Part shown: piece after piece, positions 27,179-36,911 of the stretch
Numbering within the stretch: position 1 is the first letter of the stretch
How the letters are laid out: each line of letters opens with the position of its first letter
Assembly: GCA_937951345.1 (NCBI GenBank)
Contig: CALFCF010000076.1
Span: 1 to 64,000, forward strand
DNA length: 64,000 nt
Reading direction: 5' to 3'
DNA from: an uncultured Granulosicoccaceae bacterium
GTDB taxonomy: Bacteria; Pseudomonadota; Gammaproteobacteria; Granulosicoccales; Granulosicoccaceae
Notes under the pieces: generated by a model
Databases searched by the model: none
What the model saw: the letters and a program-made list of their open reading frames with translations, nothing else
Told to the model about the DNA's origin: nothing
Made by a program: the position numbers and the translations under genes

Positions 27179-28842
27179 GCACAAGCAGCGCACCCAATGA
27201 CTCTCCTGTGTCTGATGCTGCAGATTCGCCTTTACTACAGGTAAATGATCTGTCCGTTGTATTTACGCAAGGCGATGAAGAAAAGGAGGTTGTCAAACGC
27301 GTCAGTTTTTCAATCGAGCGTGGTGAAACATTAGCGCTGGTAGGTGAAAGCGGTTCCGGCAAATCAGTCACGGCACTGTCCGTGATGCAGTTGTTGCCCT
27401 ATCCAGTGGCGTCGCATCCAAGTGGCAGTATTCTTTTCAAGGGCAAAGAACTCATCGGCGCTTCTCAGAGTGCACTGCGCACCATACGCGGTGATCGCAT
27501 CGGTATGATTTTTCAGGAACCAATGACATCACTGAATCCGTTACACACGATTGAAAAACAGGTCAGCGAAGTTTTGCTTTTGCACAAAGGCATGTCACGC
27601 GACCAGGCGCGTGAGCGAATGCATGAACTGTTGGATCTGGTTGGATTGTCTCGGTTTCACAAACGGTTGAAAGCCTATCCTCATCAACTGTCCGGTGGGC
27701 AGCGGCAGCGCATCATGATTGCCATGGCGTTAGCTAACGAACCGGACTTATTGATTGCTGATGAGCCGACCACAGCACTGGATGTCACCATACAGGCGCA
27801 AATACTTGAACTGTTGGCAGATATACAATCCCGCCTGGGTTTGGCGGTGCTTCTGATTACGCACGATCTCACTGTAGTTTCCAATGTGGCGCATCGGGTG
27901 TGTGTCATGCAGGAAGGGGAGCTGGTAGAAGCGAATGATGCGGCAACACTGTTTGCAAATCCCCGCCATCCTTATACGCAACATTTAATTAACGCTGAAC
28001 CGGCTGTGCGGGTAACTGCCCGTGCACCAGCAGATGAGCCGGTGCTCGTAGCAGAGCAGGTCAAGGTGTGGTTTCCGGTAAAAAAAGGCCTGATGCGGCG
28101 AACGGTTGAATACATTAAAGCCGTGGACGATATCAGTCTGTCACTTCACCCCGGTCGTACGCTGGGTGTTGTTGGCGAAAGCGGTAGCGGCAAGACCACG
28201 CTGGCTATGGCGATGTTGAAACTGGTGCCGGCAAGCGGCCGTATTTCATTTCTGGGTCAGAATGTGATGACAATGAAGCGACGCGAGCTACGAAATCTGC
28301 GTCGCCAGATGCAAATCGTGTTTCAGGACCCGTATGGAAGTTTGAGCCCACGGATGTCGGTTGAACAGATTATTCTTGAAGGACCGCGCGCGCACGGTCT
28401 GGACTGGAATGCAGCAAAAGAGGAGCACGAAGTCTGTCAGGCACTCGAGCGCGTGGAGCTGGATGCGGATTCCCGGTTTCGTTATCCGCATGAATTCTCC
28501 GGTGGGCAGAGGCAGCGTATCGCGATTGCCCGAGCCATGATATTGCAGCCCAAACTGATAATGCTCGACGAACCCACGTCGGCTCTTGATCGGGCGGTAC
28601 AGGTACAGACTGTTGAATTGTTGAACTCATTGCAACGACAGTACGACCTGACGTATCTCTTTATCAGCCATGATTTGAAAGTCGTCCGTGCCATGGCTGA
28701 TGAAATAATGGTTATGAAAGCCGGAAAGGTTGTTGAGTCGGGACCGACTGCGCAAATTTTTGAAAATCCCCGGCATGCCTACACACAGCAACTCATAAGC
28801 GCTGCATTTGAAGTTCGCACGTTGCAGTCCGAAACTGACTGA
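27175..28842 (+). CDS. yejF: Peptide ABC transporter ATP-binding protein with two ATPase domains, YejF family
   Basis: Cytoplasmic motor of the importer: two ABC domains in one 555-residue chain. Domain 1 has GESGSGKS (near 57), signature LSGGQRQR and Walker B LLIADEPTTALD. Domain 2 has GESGSGKTT (near 334), FSGGQRQR and LIMLDEPTSALD. Both carry the OppD/OppF-type C-terminal extension (NPRHPYTQHLI, NPRHAYTQQLI) expected for peptide transporters. All catalytic elements look intact. ATG 27175 overlaps the yejE stop. The gap after it (28843-29047) holds a pyrimidine-rich tract (about 28885-28917) but no clear gene or hairpin. Confidence 0.95.
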   Translation: MSTSSAPNDSPVSDAADSPLLQVNDLSVVFTQGDEEKEVVKRVSFSIERGETLALVGESGSGKSVTALSVMQLLPYPVASHPSGSILFKGKELIGASQSALRTIRGDRIGMIFQEPMTSLNPLHTIEKQVSEVLLLHKGMSRDQARERMHELLDLVGLSRFHKRLKAYPHQLSGGQRQRIMIAMALANEPDLLIADEPTTALDVTIQAQILELLADIQSRLGLAVLLITHDLTVVSNVAHRVCVMQEGELVEANDAATLFANPRHPYTQHLINAEPAVRVTARAPADEPVLVAEQVKVWFPVKKGLMRRTVEYIKAVDDISLSLHPGRTLGVVGESGSGKTTLAMAMLKLVPASGRISFLGQNVMTMKRRELRNLRRQMQIVFQDPYGSLSPRMSVEQIILEGPRAHGLDWNAAKEEHEVCQALERVELDADSRFRYPHEFSGGQRQRIAIARAMILQPKLIMLDEPTSALDRAVQVQTVELLNSLQRQYDLTYLFISHDLKVVRAMADEIMVMKAGKVVESGPTAQIFENPRHAYTQQLISAAFEVRTLQSETD

Positions 28843-29047
28843 AACAAATATCCGCATAAGACTTCTGCAACCGCAGAGCTCACGTTTCCCGACCCCTTCC
28901 CCCCTTTTTTTTCCATCCATCATTTTCAGCGCCCATGCGCTCTACGAGCGATTTTGTGAATTTCGGGTGTTTCAGCGGCATCAACTGTTTTGTCAACACA
29001 ATGCTGCTGATACTATGTCTTCTTTTAAACGCGATTGATGGGAAGAT

Positions 29048-30484
29048 ATGTATCCTGAAAAACTGGAGATGTTAATAGCGGGTGAATGGTGCCAGGGCTC
29101 GGACGGTAAGACTGAAAACCTGTTGAATCCGGCAACCGAGGAGGTGCTGGGCCAGGTGCCGCATGCATCCAGTGCTGATCTCGACCGGGCCATCAATGCC
29201 AGTCTTGATGGTTTTAAAGTCTGGAGTAAATTGACCGCACTTGAGCGCCAGGTGGTCATGGAGAAGGCCGCACGGCTGATGGAAGAGCGTATAGACACGA
29301 TAGCGCGAACCATGACAATGGAGATGGGCAAGCCACTGGCAGAGGCAAAGATCGAAATGGATGTGGTGATCAATGCGCTGCGATGGTATGCAGAGGAGGG
29401 CAAGCGTGCTTATGGCAGACTGATCCCCGCCCGCTTCACCGGTGTCAGGCAAATGGTTACTAAAGAACCGGTCGGTCCATGCTGTGCATTTGTTGCGTGG
29501 AATTTTCCCGGTAACAATGCCATCAGAAAAATTGCCGGTGCATTGGGTGCCGGTTGCTCACTGGTTATCAAGCCAAGCGAGGAGACTCCCGGAACTGCGA
29601 TTGCAATGGCACGCTGTTTTCAGGACGCCGGGTTACCGGCGGGTGTACTCAATATTGTCTTCGGTGTACCGGATGATGTTTCCCGGCATGTGCTCGGTTC
29701 CTGGATACCCCGCAAATTGTCGTTTACCGGTTCCGTGCCTGTGGGTATCCATTTACAAAAACTTGCCGCCGAAACGCTCAAGCGTTGCACGATGGAATTG
29801 GGCGGGCATGCACCCTTTATTGTTTACGATGATGCTGATCTTGAGCAGGCAATTGAGCAGGCAGTGGCGTTTAAGTACCGTAATGCCGGTCAGGTGTGTA
29901 TTTCACCGACGCGCTTTTTTGTTCAACAGGATTCTTACAACAAGTTTGTTGATGGTTTTAAAAAACGCGCCAGTGCATTGAATGTTGGTAACGGTCTGGA
30001 CGACGGCGTCGATATGGGGCCGTTAATCGCTGACCGTCGCCTTGATGTCATGGATAGTTTTGTCAACGATGCCAGAGACGCCGGTGCGAAAATAGAAGTC
30101 GGCGGTCAGCGACTGACCAATCAAGGTTATTTTTACGCGCCCACTGTTATTACTGATGTGCCGGATACAGCTAAAATTATGAAGGACGAACCTTTTGGCC
30201 CACTGGCACCTATCACTGCGTTTAGAACTCACGATGAAGTACTTGAGCGTGCGAACTCACTGCCATTCGGACTGGCATCATATGTATTCACGCGTGACAA
30301 CGAACGTGCGGCCAGCATTGGCAGTGAACTGGAAACCGGAATGGTGGGAGTAAACCATGTGCGTGTCTCTACACCGGAAACACCGTTTGGCGGGATAAAC
30401 GAATCGGGCTACGGGTCAGAGGGTGGCATAGAAGGGCTCGATGCATACCTACGTACCAAATTTGTCACTGAGCAGATAACTTAA
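29048..30484 (+). CDS. NAD(P)-dependent aldehyde dehydrogenase (succinate-semialdehyde type)
   Basis: Aldehyde dehydrogenase superfamily, oxidising an aldehyde to its acid. The 478 residues carry Asn152 (WNFPGN), Lys175 (KPSEETPG), Glu250 (MELGGHAPF) and the nucleophile Cys284 (NAGQVCISPTRF). The last motif is characteristic of GabD-like succinate-semialdehyde and related short-chain dehydrogenases, which usually read GQTCVCANR, so the substrate here may differ. The C-terminal FGGINESGYGSEGG is typical. ATG 29048 follows GGGAAGA. The serine/threonine dehydratase gene lies 44 bp downstream on the same strand, suggesting a small catabolic operon, but the substrate is not identified. Confidence 0.88.
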   Translation: MYPEKLEMLIAGEWCQGSDGKTENLLNPATEEVLGQVPHASSADLDRAINASLDGFKVWSKLTALERQVVMEKAARLMEERIDTIARTMTMEMGKPLAEAKIEMDVVINALRWYAEEGKRAYGRLIPARFTGVRQMVTKEPVGPCCAFVAWNFPGNNAIRKIAGALGAGCSLVIKPSEETPGTAIAMARCFQDAGLPAGVLNIVFGVPDDVSRHVLGSWIPRKLSFTGSVPVGIHLQKLAAETLKRCTMELGGHAPFIVYDDADLEQAIEQAVAFKYRNAGQVCISPTRFFVQQDSYNKFVDGFKKRASALNVGNGLDDGVDMGPLIADRRLDVMDSFVNDARDAGAKIEVGGQRLTNQGYFYAPTVITDVPDTAKIMKDEPFGPLAPITAFRTHDEVLERANSLPFGLASYVFTRDNERAASIGSELETGMVGVNHVRVSTPETPFGGINESGYGSEGGIEGLDAYLRTKFVTEQIT

Positions 30485-30528
30485 GTCGGAAGGCCGAACG
30501 ATACGGTGAATGATCAATCCGCACTGTT

Positions 30529-31500
30529 GTGAGTCTTCCCGATCTTCAAGAACTGCGAGCGGCACAGGCGATTGTTGCACCGCATATTATCCGAACGCCC
30601 TATGTGCCCTGCTATGGCGAGCGCATCACAGCCAGTGTGCCCGGTATTGACTTACAACTGAAGCTCGAACTTTTTCAACGCACCGGCAGTTTTAAACCGC
30701 GTGGTGCGGTGAATGTGTTATCCACTCTCGACAAGCAGGCACTTAGTCGCGGTGTTGCGGCTTTTTCAGCAGGTAACCACGCCATCGCCACGGCCTATGC
30801 TGCCAGCGTCGCTGGTACATCTGCAAAGGTTGTTATGCCTTCAAGTGCCAATGCCTATCGTGTAGCCAGTTGTAAGCGGTATGGCGCTGAGGTTGTGTTA
30901 AGTGATGACATAGCAGCTGCGTTTAAAGAAGTTGAGCGATTGAGCGAGCAGGAGGGGCGGACTGTGATTCACCCCTTTGAGGGTCCGGCAACAACCGCGG
31001 GTAATGCATCGCTTGCGCTTGAAATTCTCGACATCGATAAAGATGTCCAGGATATCGTTGTGCCTGTCGGTGGCGGTGGATTGATTTCAGGAATAGCCGC
31101 TGCTGTAAAACTCATGCTACCCGGTTGTCGTGTTATCGGCGTTGAACCCGAGGGGGCATGTGGCATGACAAAAAGCCTGGCGCAAGGTAGTCCTCTAGCC
31201 GAAGTGACGGTTAACACAATCGCAGATAGTTTGGGTGCTCCGCTGCATTTGCCATACTCATTTGATGTGATTCAACAATGCGTTGATGATGTGGTGGTTG
31301 TCAGTGATGCGGATATCGCCGCAATGATGCAGCTAATGTTTGAGGATTTGAAACTTGCAGTGGAACCTGCAGGGGCCGCTGCGCTAACCGCGATTACCGG
31401 GCCCTTGAAAGATCAATTGGCCGGTCGGCGTGTGGTTGCAATCGTTTGCGGTAGTAATATTGACGCTCAATCCTGGCAGAGCTTAACCGCGTTGAATTGA
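30529..31500 (+). CDS. PLP-dependent threonine/serine dehydratase family protein
   Basis: Fold-type II PLP enzyme deaminating threonine or serine to a 2-oxoacid, or racemising serine; the family does not distinguish these by sequence alone. 323 residues with the Schiff-base Lys56 in GSFKPRGA, the substrate loop SAGNHA and the phosphate-binding loop GGGGL near 184. There is no regulatory ACT-like domain, so it resembles catabolic or serine-racemase-like forms and not biosynthetic IlvA. Start GTG 30529 has no clear ribosome site. It lies 44 bp after the aldehyde dehydrogenase gene and is probably co-transcribed. Confidence 0.86.
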   Translation: MSLPDLQELRAAQAIVAPHIIRTPYVPCYGERITASVPGIDLQLKLELFQRTGSFKPRGAVNVLSTLDKQALSRGVAAFSAGNHAIATAYAASVAGTSAKVVMPSSANAYRVASCKRYGAEVVLSDDIAAAFKEVERLSEQEGRTVIHPFEGPATTAGNASLALEILDIDKDVQDIVVPVGGGGLISGIAAAVKLMLPGCRVIGVEPEGACGMTKSLAQGSPLAEVTVNTIADSLGAPLHLPYSFDVIQQCVDDVVVVSDADIAAMMQLMFEDLKLAVEPAGAAALTAITGPLKDQLAGRRVVAIVCGSNIDAQSWQSLTALN

Positions 31501-31524
31501 GCGCGATTTACATCTTTGCGGCAC

Positions 31525-31556
31525 AAGTCGCGAATTCAATAAGTCGCGAATTCAAT
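31525..31556. repeat. 16-bp perfect tandem duplication at a gene end
   Basis: AAGTCGCGAATTCAAT occurs twice back to back (31525-31540, 31541-31556). The second copy contains the stop codon of the minus-strand lipoprotein hydrolase (31552-31554). It lies in the short convergent gap after the dehydratase gene. Confidence 0.9.
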
Positions 31557-32895
31557 TAGACACAAATTGTAAGCCCGGCTTTTGCGGCAAAGCGTTATCC
31601 AGAAACTCCAGGATATACCGGGACATATTGTCGTAATCCGGATTAAACGTCGATAATCCATACGGACCCTTATCAGGTGCGTCTCCGTCCCATGGGCCGG
31701 ACCAGACAGATTCCGCCTGCTGACAGCGCCGTACCGCATCGCGTGGTCGGGGGCCGCCGATACCGCAGTTTCGATAGTCTCCGCCGACTCCGTAATGCGG
31801 GTTATTGGGTGATTGGTGTATGGCGACATGAGTCAGGCCACTGATCTTGTATTCATCACTCCAACCGTTCAACTCAATCAAGCTTGTGTCGTCATCGGTT
31901 TTGGATTGTGTTGCATGACTATCAATCCGGTTGTCCTTGTTGAGATCACTTCGGTATGTAATCAGCCGGCTTACCTGATGCTTTGCGTGTTGAACAAACA
32001 GTTTCTGATTGCTGGATGATTCTACAACGAGATCATCAGCGCTTTGAATAACCAGCCAGGGTGTGTTTACTGTCCCTGCTAACGTCAACAGTTGATGAAA
32101 GCGTTTTTTAGCGGCAACCGTCTCTGCTACCGCCTTGGTCGGAATAGCCTCATACCGGTAAGTATCATCGGGTTTTTCAGTGTCCAGCCAGCGTTTGAAA
32201 TATTGCAGCCACCGCGTCATCTCTGCGTAAGGTGATGTTGTCAAATAGAATGCCGGTGAAATTGTAATCGCGGCGTCGATGGGTGAATCGGGTTTTATCG
32301 CCTCACTTAGCGTGAGCAAGGCACCCAGTGAAAAACCCACGGTAATGACATTGTTGTGTTCGCGCGATGCCTGATCTATCAGATATTGTACTGTCAGTTT
32401 CCAGTCCGTTAATCCTGTGTTGAGTAAATCGCCCGGTCGAGTACCGTGTCCGGGTAATAGCGCGGTGCGGGTAATGTAACAATTTGCTGTCAGTGTTTGC
32501 GCCAGGTCACGCATGGAAAATGCACTGTCTGACAAGCCGTGCACCAGGACAACGATTCCTTGAGCCTGACCGCAGCTGGATAGTGGTTGTAGCTCCGACG
32601 GAGATGCCAGTCGAACTTCCTTGGTTGCGTTAGCTGGCACAAACGGTATACGTGAACTAAAGACCTCGTCATACACGCCTTTACTGTATTCATCAAAAGT
32701 CGGGGCGTCGAGCAGCGTCTCGTTGGATTTCCAGCCAGTGGGTTGAAGTAATCGGGGATCCACCAGACCGCTTTTGTTAAAACCGCACCCTGACAATAGC
32801 AGCACAAAAAAGCAGCCGATTTTAAAACGGCGTACTATGCCCAATAAGTAGAGGTGTCTGAAAGTGTTCAAGCCGATATCACCGGAATTATCCAA
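31552..32895 (-). CDS. Lipoprotein alpha/beta hydrolase
   Basis: 447 residues. A hydrophobic stretch ending in the lipobox LLSGC (Cys37) marks an outer- or inner-membrane lipoprotein; a start closer to it (residue 20-25) is possible, as the first residues are not signal-like. The hydrolase core has HGLSDSAFS (oxyanion region), the nucleophile elbow GFSLGA, an acid in QSADDLVV and the His of LTHVAIH, so the catalytic triad is plausible. The C-terminal part has conserved Cys residues (YRNCGIGG, VRRCQQ) that may form a disulfide outside the cytoplasm. The substrate (lipid, ester or peptide) cannot be named. It is convergent with the dehydratase gene. Confidence 0.83.
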   Translation of the reverse strand: MDNSGDIGLNTFRHLYLLGIVRRFKIGCFFVLLLSGCGFNKSGLVDPRLLQPTGWKSNETLLDAPTFDEYSKGVYDEVFSSRIPFVPANATKEVRLASPSELQPLSSCGQAQGIVVLVHGLSDSAFSMRDLAQTLTANCYITRTALLPGHGTRPGDLLNTGLTDWKLTVQYLIDQASREHNNVITVGFSLGALLTLSEAIKPDSPIDAAITISPAFYLTTSPYAEMTRWLQYFKRWLDTEKPDDTYRYEAIPTKAVAETVAAKKRFHQLLTLAGTVNTPWLVIQSADDLVVESSSNQKLFVQHAKHQVSRLITYRSDLNKDNRIDSHATQSKTDDDTSLIELNGWSDEYKISGLTHVAIHQSPNNPHYGVGGDYRNCGIGGPRPRDAVRRCQQAESVWSGPWDGDAPDKGPYGLSTFNPDYDNMSRYILEFLDNALPQKPGLQFVSN

Positions 32896-33086
32896 ATCGT
32901 GTACCTGCTCTTACATTGATCTGGTATTGTGAAGTTAGTGTCCGGTCGGGTTAATTAGGTTCAATTCAGGCAGCGCACTTTTCTCCTTATCTGGCTTTGG
33001 CTGGTCAGTTTTTGAGCGACAGGCACCCGTATGCAGCCGCGGGTCTGGTTCTTTTACTGACGTATTGGCCGGCTTACTGAATTAGC

Positions 33087-34334
33087 GTGTTGACTGAATC
33101 CACTGATCAGGCCGCTCCGGCTACAAAACCGCCGGTATTATTTCTGGCCTTGTGTGCCGGCGTGGCGGTTGTCGGGTTGACGATATTGACACCGGCAGTG
33201 CCGCAAGTGCGTGCTGAGCTGAAAATCTCTAGCGCCGCCGTACAGCAACTTCTGACCGTCTATATGGTGGCGCTGGCCGCAGGGCAACTGGTGTTTGGCC
33301 CGCTGTCGGATCGCTACGGTCGACGGCCGGTATTGCTGGTAGGGGTCGTTTTATTTCTGCTCAGCAGTGTTGTTGCAGTTTTCTTTGTTCGCGCTGATGT
33401 ACTTATCGTGTTGCGCGCAATGCAGGGTCTGGGCGCGGCTGCCTGCACTGCCATGAGTCGCGCCATGGTCAACGATTTATACGAACGTGATGAGGCTGCG
33501 AGGCAGCTATCAACCATGGCGATCGCACTCGCTATAGCACCGGCCTTATCATTAATTTTCGGTGGTGTTTTAGCGGAATCTGCCGGCTGGAAAGGCAGTA
33601 TGATTTTTCTGGCCGTGGCCGGGCTGCTGGTGATGCTGTGTTCGATACGTTATGCGACCGAGACACTGGCAAACCCGATACCCGTCCTGGATATCAAACA
33701 GCTCGGTAAGACCTATTCCAAGATCCTGTCACGGTGGCTTTTTATCTGCTGGACGCTGGCCAGCGGTTTACAAGTGGGTATTTTTTTCTCACTAAACGGG
33801 TTTCTGGCTTACCAGTATCAGAAACACGGATATTCGCTAGCTGAGTTCGGGGTCTGGTTTGCTTTGACGCCTGTCAGCTACATCGTAGGCAACAGCTGTA
33901 ATAAACGTTGGTTCGTAAAGCGAGGTATTGCACGTGCTGCGTTGATTGGTTGCGCCCTGTCGTTGTTTGCTATGACAACTTTGCTTGTGTTGCAACTGGC
34001 GGGATTTACTCACGCTTTATCGTTGGCCCTGCCTTGTATGTTGTTTGGCTTCAGCAACGGCATTGTAATCGCCAATACAACTGCCGGAGCAGTCGATGCA
34101 TCAGGGGGTTACATCGGGACAGCAACCGGTATCGTCGGGGCATGGCAGATGGCAGCAGGTGGAATCGCTGGTATGATTATCATCGCTTTTGGTGGCGCAG
34201 AGCACTTCGCTGTTGCCGGAACGGCGGTTGTCTTCATGGCGGTGTTGTCGCTAACAGCGATGTTTATCGTGTATCGCCATGAATTGCGTGTTCTATCGGG
34301 TTCGACAACAACTACGGTACCCAATGTTCCTTAA
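33087..34334 (+). CDS. MFS transporter, Bcr/CflA drug-resistance type
   Basis: An inner-membrane proton-driven exporter of 415 residues with about 12 hydrophobic helices. The MFS motif between helices 2 and 3 is GPLSDRYGRRPVLL, and the helix-4 region LRAMQGLGAAACTAMSRAMVNDLYE is typical of the Bcr/CflA subfamily, which exports bicyclomycin, chloramphenicol or cysteine and related compounds. Start GTG 33087 gives a short polar tail before the first helix (PPVLFLALCAGVAVVGLTIL). The neighbouring Cys/Met-metabolism PLP gene starts 56 bp downstream. That pairing hints at export of a sulfur amino acid derivative, but it is only positional. Confidence 0.88.
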   Translation: MLTESTDQAAPATKPPVLFLALCAGVAVVGLTILTPAVPQVRAELKISSAAVQQLLTVYMVALAAGQLVFGPLSDRYGRRPVLLVGVVLFLLSSVVAVFFVRADVLIVLRAMQGLGAAACTAMSRAMVNDLYERDEAARQLSTMAIALAIAPALSLIFGGVLAESAGWKGSMIFLAVAGLLVMLCSIRYATETLANPIPVLDIKQLGKTYSKILSRWLFICWTLASGLQVGIFFSLNGFLAYQYQKHGYSLAEFGVWFALTPVSYIVGNSCNKRWFVKRGIARAALIGCALSLFAMTTLLVLQLAGFTHALSLALPCMLFGFSNGIVIANTTAGAVDASGGYIGTATGIVGAWQMAAGGIAGMIIIAFGGAEHFAVAGTAVVFMAVLSLTAMFIVYRHELRVLSGSTTTTVPNVP

Positions 34335-34390
34335 GGTTAGAATCAGGGCTAAAGAATTGACCATGTTTAAGATCGTTAACAACACTTGAA

Positions 34391-35572
34391 ATGAAATCCC
34401 GTTCTCCTCAGGGTGTGCATTACGAAACGCTGGCTGCCAGCGCGTCACACCATATCGATCTTCAAACCGGCGCAGTCATCCCTGCCATCCAGCCATCAAC
34501 GACATTTGCCCGTGACGAGCAGTACAACCTGATCAACCCCGCCCATGGCTATGCACGGGATAAATCACCGACCTACCTGATCGCTGAGCAGGTTTTGGCT
34601 GATCTTGAAAATGCGGCGGAATGTCGGCTGTTCAGTTCCGGTATGGCGGCAATCGCCAGTGTGATTCAAGCGCTGGGTTCAGGCGGGCATGTGCTTGTGC
34701 CGGATTCTTTTTATTGGGGTGTGTTTTCGTGGTTAAAAAGTTACAGCGCTAGCTCTGGCTTGAAAGTCAGCACCTATGCTAATGCAGATTCAGCGTCGCT
34801 TGCGTCTGTGCTAGATGAACTGAAACAGGCAGGTGATTCCCCCGGCCTGGTATGGGTTGAAACACCGTCCAATCCTTTTCTGTATGTGACGGATATTGCT
34901 GAAGCGGCACAGAATGCACATGCCGCTGGTGCAATGCTATGTGTCGACTCCACCGCAGCAACTCCTGTGCTCACCCGACCCCTCGATTTAGGCGCCGATC
35001 TTGTGGTGCATTCAGCTACTAAATATCTCAACGGTCATGGGGATGCGCTGGTCGGTGCTGTATTGACCAACGGTGATAATTCGCTGTGGCAGTCTGTGGC
35101 AGAGCAGCGCGCTATGGCCGGTAGTGTCCCCGGTAGCCTCGAAGCCTGGTTACTTACACGCGGGTTACGAACCTTGTTTTTGCGTGTACGTCAGTGCTGT
35201 AGTAACACGCTGGCTATCGCTGAATGGCTCGAGCAACAATCGATGGTTGATAAGGTGAACTACCCGGGGCTATCGACCCATCAGCATCATGCGATTGCCC
35301 GGCAACAAATGCAGGGAGGTTTCGGTGGACTACTGTCGTTTGAACTCAAGGCAGACAAGGTGGCTACGTTAAAGTTTGTCGGTGCATTACGATTGATCGT
35401 CAGCGCCACATCACTTGGCGGGACAGAAACGCTGATCGAACACCGTGCGAGTGTGGAGCCACCGGAAACTGGTGTGCCGGAGAATCAGTTGCGTTTAGCC
35501 GTAGGAATTGAGCAGGTGGATGATTTGATCGAAGATTTTCAACAGGCTTTTGATACGACGTTCGGAACTTAG
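34391..35572 (+). CDS. Cys/Met metabolism PLP-dependent enzyme (cystathionine gamma-synthase/lyase family)
   Basis: A trans-sulfuration-type PLP enzyme of 393 residues. Family blocks are SSGMAAI (near 84), the Schiff-base lysine in HSATKYLNGHGD (near 215), and the C-terminal SATSLGGTETLIEHRAS, which belongs to cystathionine synthases, lyases and methionine gamma-lyases. The N-terminal GAVIPAIQPSTTFARD matches as well. Which reaction it carries out cannot be settled from sequence by eye. It follows the MFS exporter by 56 bp on the same strand. ATG 34391 was taken. Repeat element C2 lies directly downstream. Confidence 0.87.
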   Translation: MKSRSPQGVHYETLAASASHHIDLQTGAVIPAIQPSTTFARDEQYNLINPAHGYARDKSPTYLIAEQVLADLENAAECRLFSSGMAAIASVIQALGSGGHVLVPDSFYWGVFSWLKSYSASSGLKVSTYANADSASLASVLDELKQAGDSPGLVWVETPSNPFLYVTDIAEAAQNAHAAGAMLCVDSTAATPVLTRPLDLGADLVVHSATKYLNGHGDALVGAVLTNGDNSLWQSVAEQRAMAGSVPGSLEAWLLTRGLRTLFLRVRQCCSNTLAIAEWLEQQSMVDKVNYPGLSTHQHHAIARQQMQGGFGGLLSFELKADKVATLKFVGALRLIVSATSLGGTETLIEHRASVEPPETGVPENQLRLAVGIEQVDDLIEDFQQAFDTTFGT

Positions 35573-35602
35573 CGTACTGCTGTTTATTACCTGTGTTGTA
35601 AT

Positions 35603-35695
35603 TAGAGGCCATCTCAAAATCGATCGGGGACGCCGAGTCCTGGACGCTGATCCTGCGTTGTGTGGCGCGCAATTTCAATTTTGAGATGGCTTCTA
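35603..35695. repeat. Repeat element C, copy 2 (MITE-like, internally deleted)
   Basis: 93 bp with terminal inverted repeats TAGAGGCCATCTCAAAAT (35603-35620) and ATTTTGAGATGGCTTCTA (35678-35695). The left half is nearly identical to copy 1 at 2537 (shared GCTGATCCTGCGTTGTGTG). About 38 bp of the right half is missing relative to copy 1. It sits between the PLP enzyme and the Fic-like gene. Confidence 0.85.
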
Positions 35696-35738
35696 GTCTG
35701 AAAACGTTTGGCATATTTAACTACTTGATTGTTTGATC

Positions 35739-36911
35739 ATGAGTGACTCAACACTGTCTTTGGGCGAATTCGTTGAAGCTGCGCCTTTTATCGATATTGC
35801 ACTGGATACCGATGACGCAAGCTCACGCAAAACTCAAGCTCTCGAGCCGCTATCGCTTGGCGCGAAGCACGGTTTGCAACTCGAGCGGTTGCACCCGGCT
35901 TTGCTACGTGCGCATATCGCGCTTGCGCGACTCCTGGAAGCCTCCCGTGAGCTTGACCCGTCCGAGCCACCACTGAAATTTCTTCTACTGAGTGAAACCC
36001 TTGCCAATCTCCGGCGCTCCGGCTCAGAGATCGATTTAGAAAATATCCTGTCGACGAATGACGGTGAATCAAAACGACCGGAGGCTGTTGCGTCGCTTTT
36101 GCAGGCATTGCCCAGCTTGACTCAACGAACTGTCGATCAAGGATTCAACAGACAACGATTGATAGAAATTGCCAGCATACTGGGTTGCAGTCCGGGTTTT
36201 GGGCAAAACGTTGTGCCTGCAAATGCTGCGGGTTCAGATAGTGCCGGAAAAACAAATGACCTCCAGATAGATGATGGTCAATTCGCCGCTCTACTTCAGA
36301 ACTGGCATGAGTTCACGGAATTGTCTCATCGAAATTTGGATACACTGGTTGTCAGTGCGATTGCGTTTGCCCGATTCTGGCAGCTTAAACCGCTGTCAGC
36401 TGACAACTCGGTCGCAGCACACTTGTTATGGCAGTTGCTTCTGGTTGATGCAGATTTGTGTAAATTTCCGGCGCTCGCACTATGTGAACAGATTTCTCTG
36501 CGTGCATCTGAATTCGATCGTCGACTGACGACGGCAACAGCTCATGGCGATGCGCAGGCGAGGGAAGAGTGGGTTTTATTTTGTGTTGAATTGATTGAAC
36601 AGGCTGCATTGTTGTCGTTAAGTCGTATTCATAACTGCCGCGCTCTTTTTCAGTCAATGCGATCAACAGTCTCCGATAATGTTGCCGGACAGCATGGTGA
36701 TTCACTCTACAAGTTACTGTGCCAAAATCCGATTGTAAAAATCAAACATGTTGTTGATGCCGATATTGCCAAAAGACAGACTGCCTCTATTTATCTGAAT
36801 AAACTGGTCGAATGTGGCCTGTTGCAGAGTCGTCAATCCGGGCGGAGCAAGTCGTTTTACAATCATGCTTACCTGAATATATTCGGTTGGAGCGGGCAGA
36901 TCACACGCTGA
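35739..36911 (+). CDS. Fic-fold protein with degenerate active site
   Basis: 390 residues. The N-terminal helix FLLLSETLANLRRSGSEIDLEN (80-102) aligns with the Fic_N region, where active Fic proteins have LLLREALASSxIEGT. The Fic core helix pair follows with ARFWQLKPLSADNSVAAHLL (211-230), which aligns with the AMP-transferase motif HPFxDGNGRxGR. The catalytic His is Lys217, the Gly/Arg positions are Ser224/Val225 and the second Arg is His228; only Pro218 and Asn223 remain. The C-terminus (KLVECGLLQSRQSGRSKSFYNHAYLNIF) is a winged-helix domain, as in Fic/DOC regulators. AMPylation is therefore unlikely, and a regulatory or DNA-binding role is inferred. ATG 35739 is preferred over TTG 35733. 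Confidence 0.7.
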   Translation: MSDSTLSLGEFVEAAPFIDIALDTDDASSRKTQALEPLSLGAKHGLQLERLHPALLRAHIALARLLEASRELDPSEPPLKFLLLSETLANLRRSGSEIDLENILSTNDGESKRPEAVASLLQALPSLTQRTVDQGFNRQRLIEIASILGCSPGFGQNVVPANAAGSDSAGKTNDLQIDDGQFAALLQNWHEFTELSHRNLDTLVVSAIAFARFWQLKPLSADNSVAAHLLWQLLLVDADLCKFPALALCEQISLRASEFDRRLTTATAHGDAQAREEWVLFCVELIEQAALLSLSRIHNCRALFQSMRSTVSDNVAGQHGDSLYKLLCQNPIVKIKHVVDADIAKRQTASIYLNKLVECGLLQSRQSGRSKSFYNHAYLNIFGWSGQITR

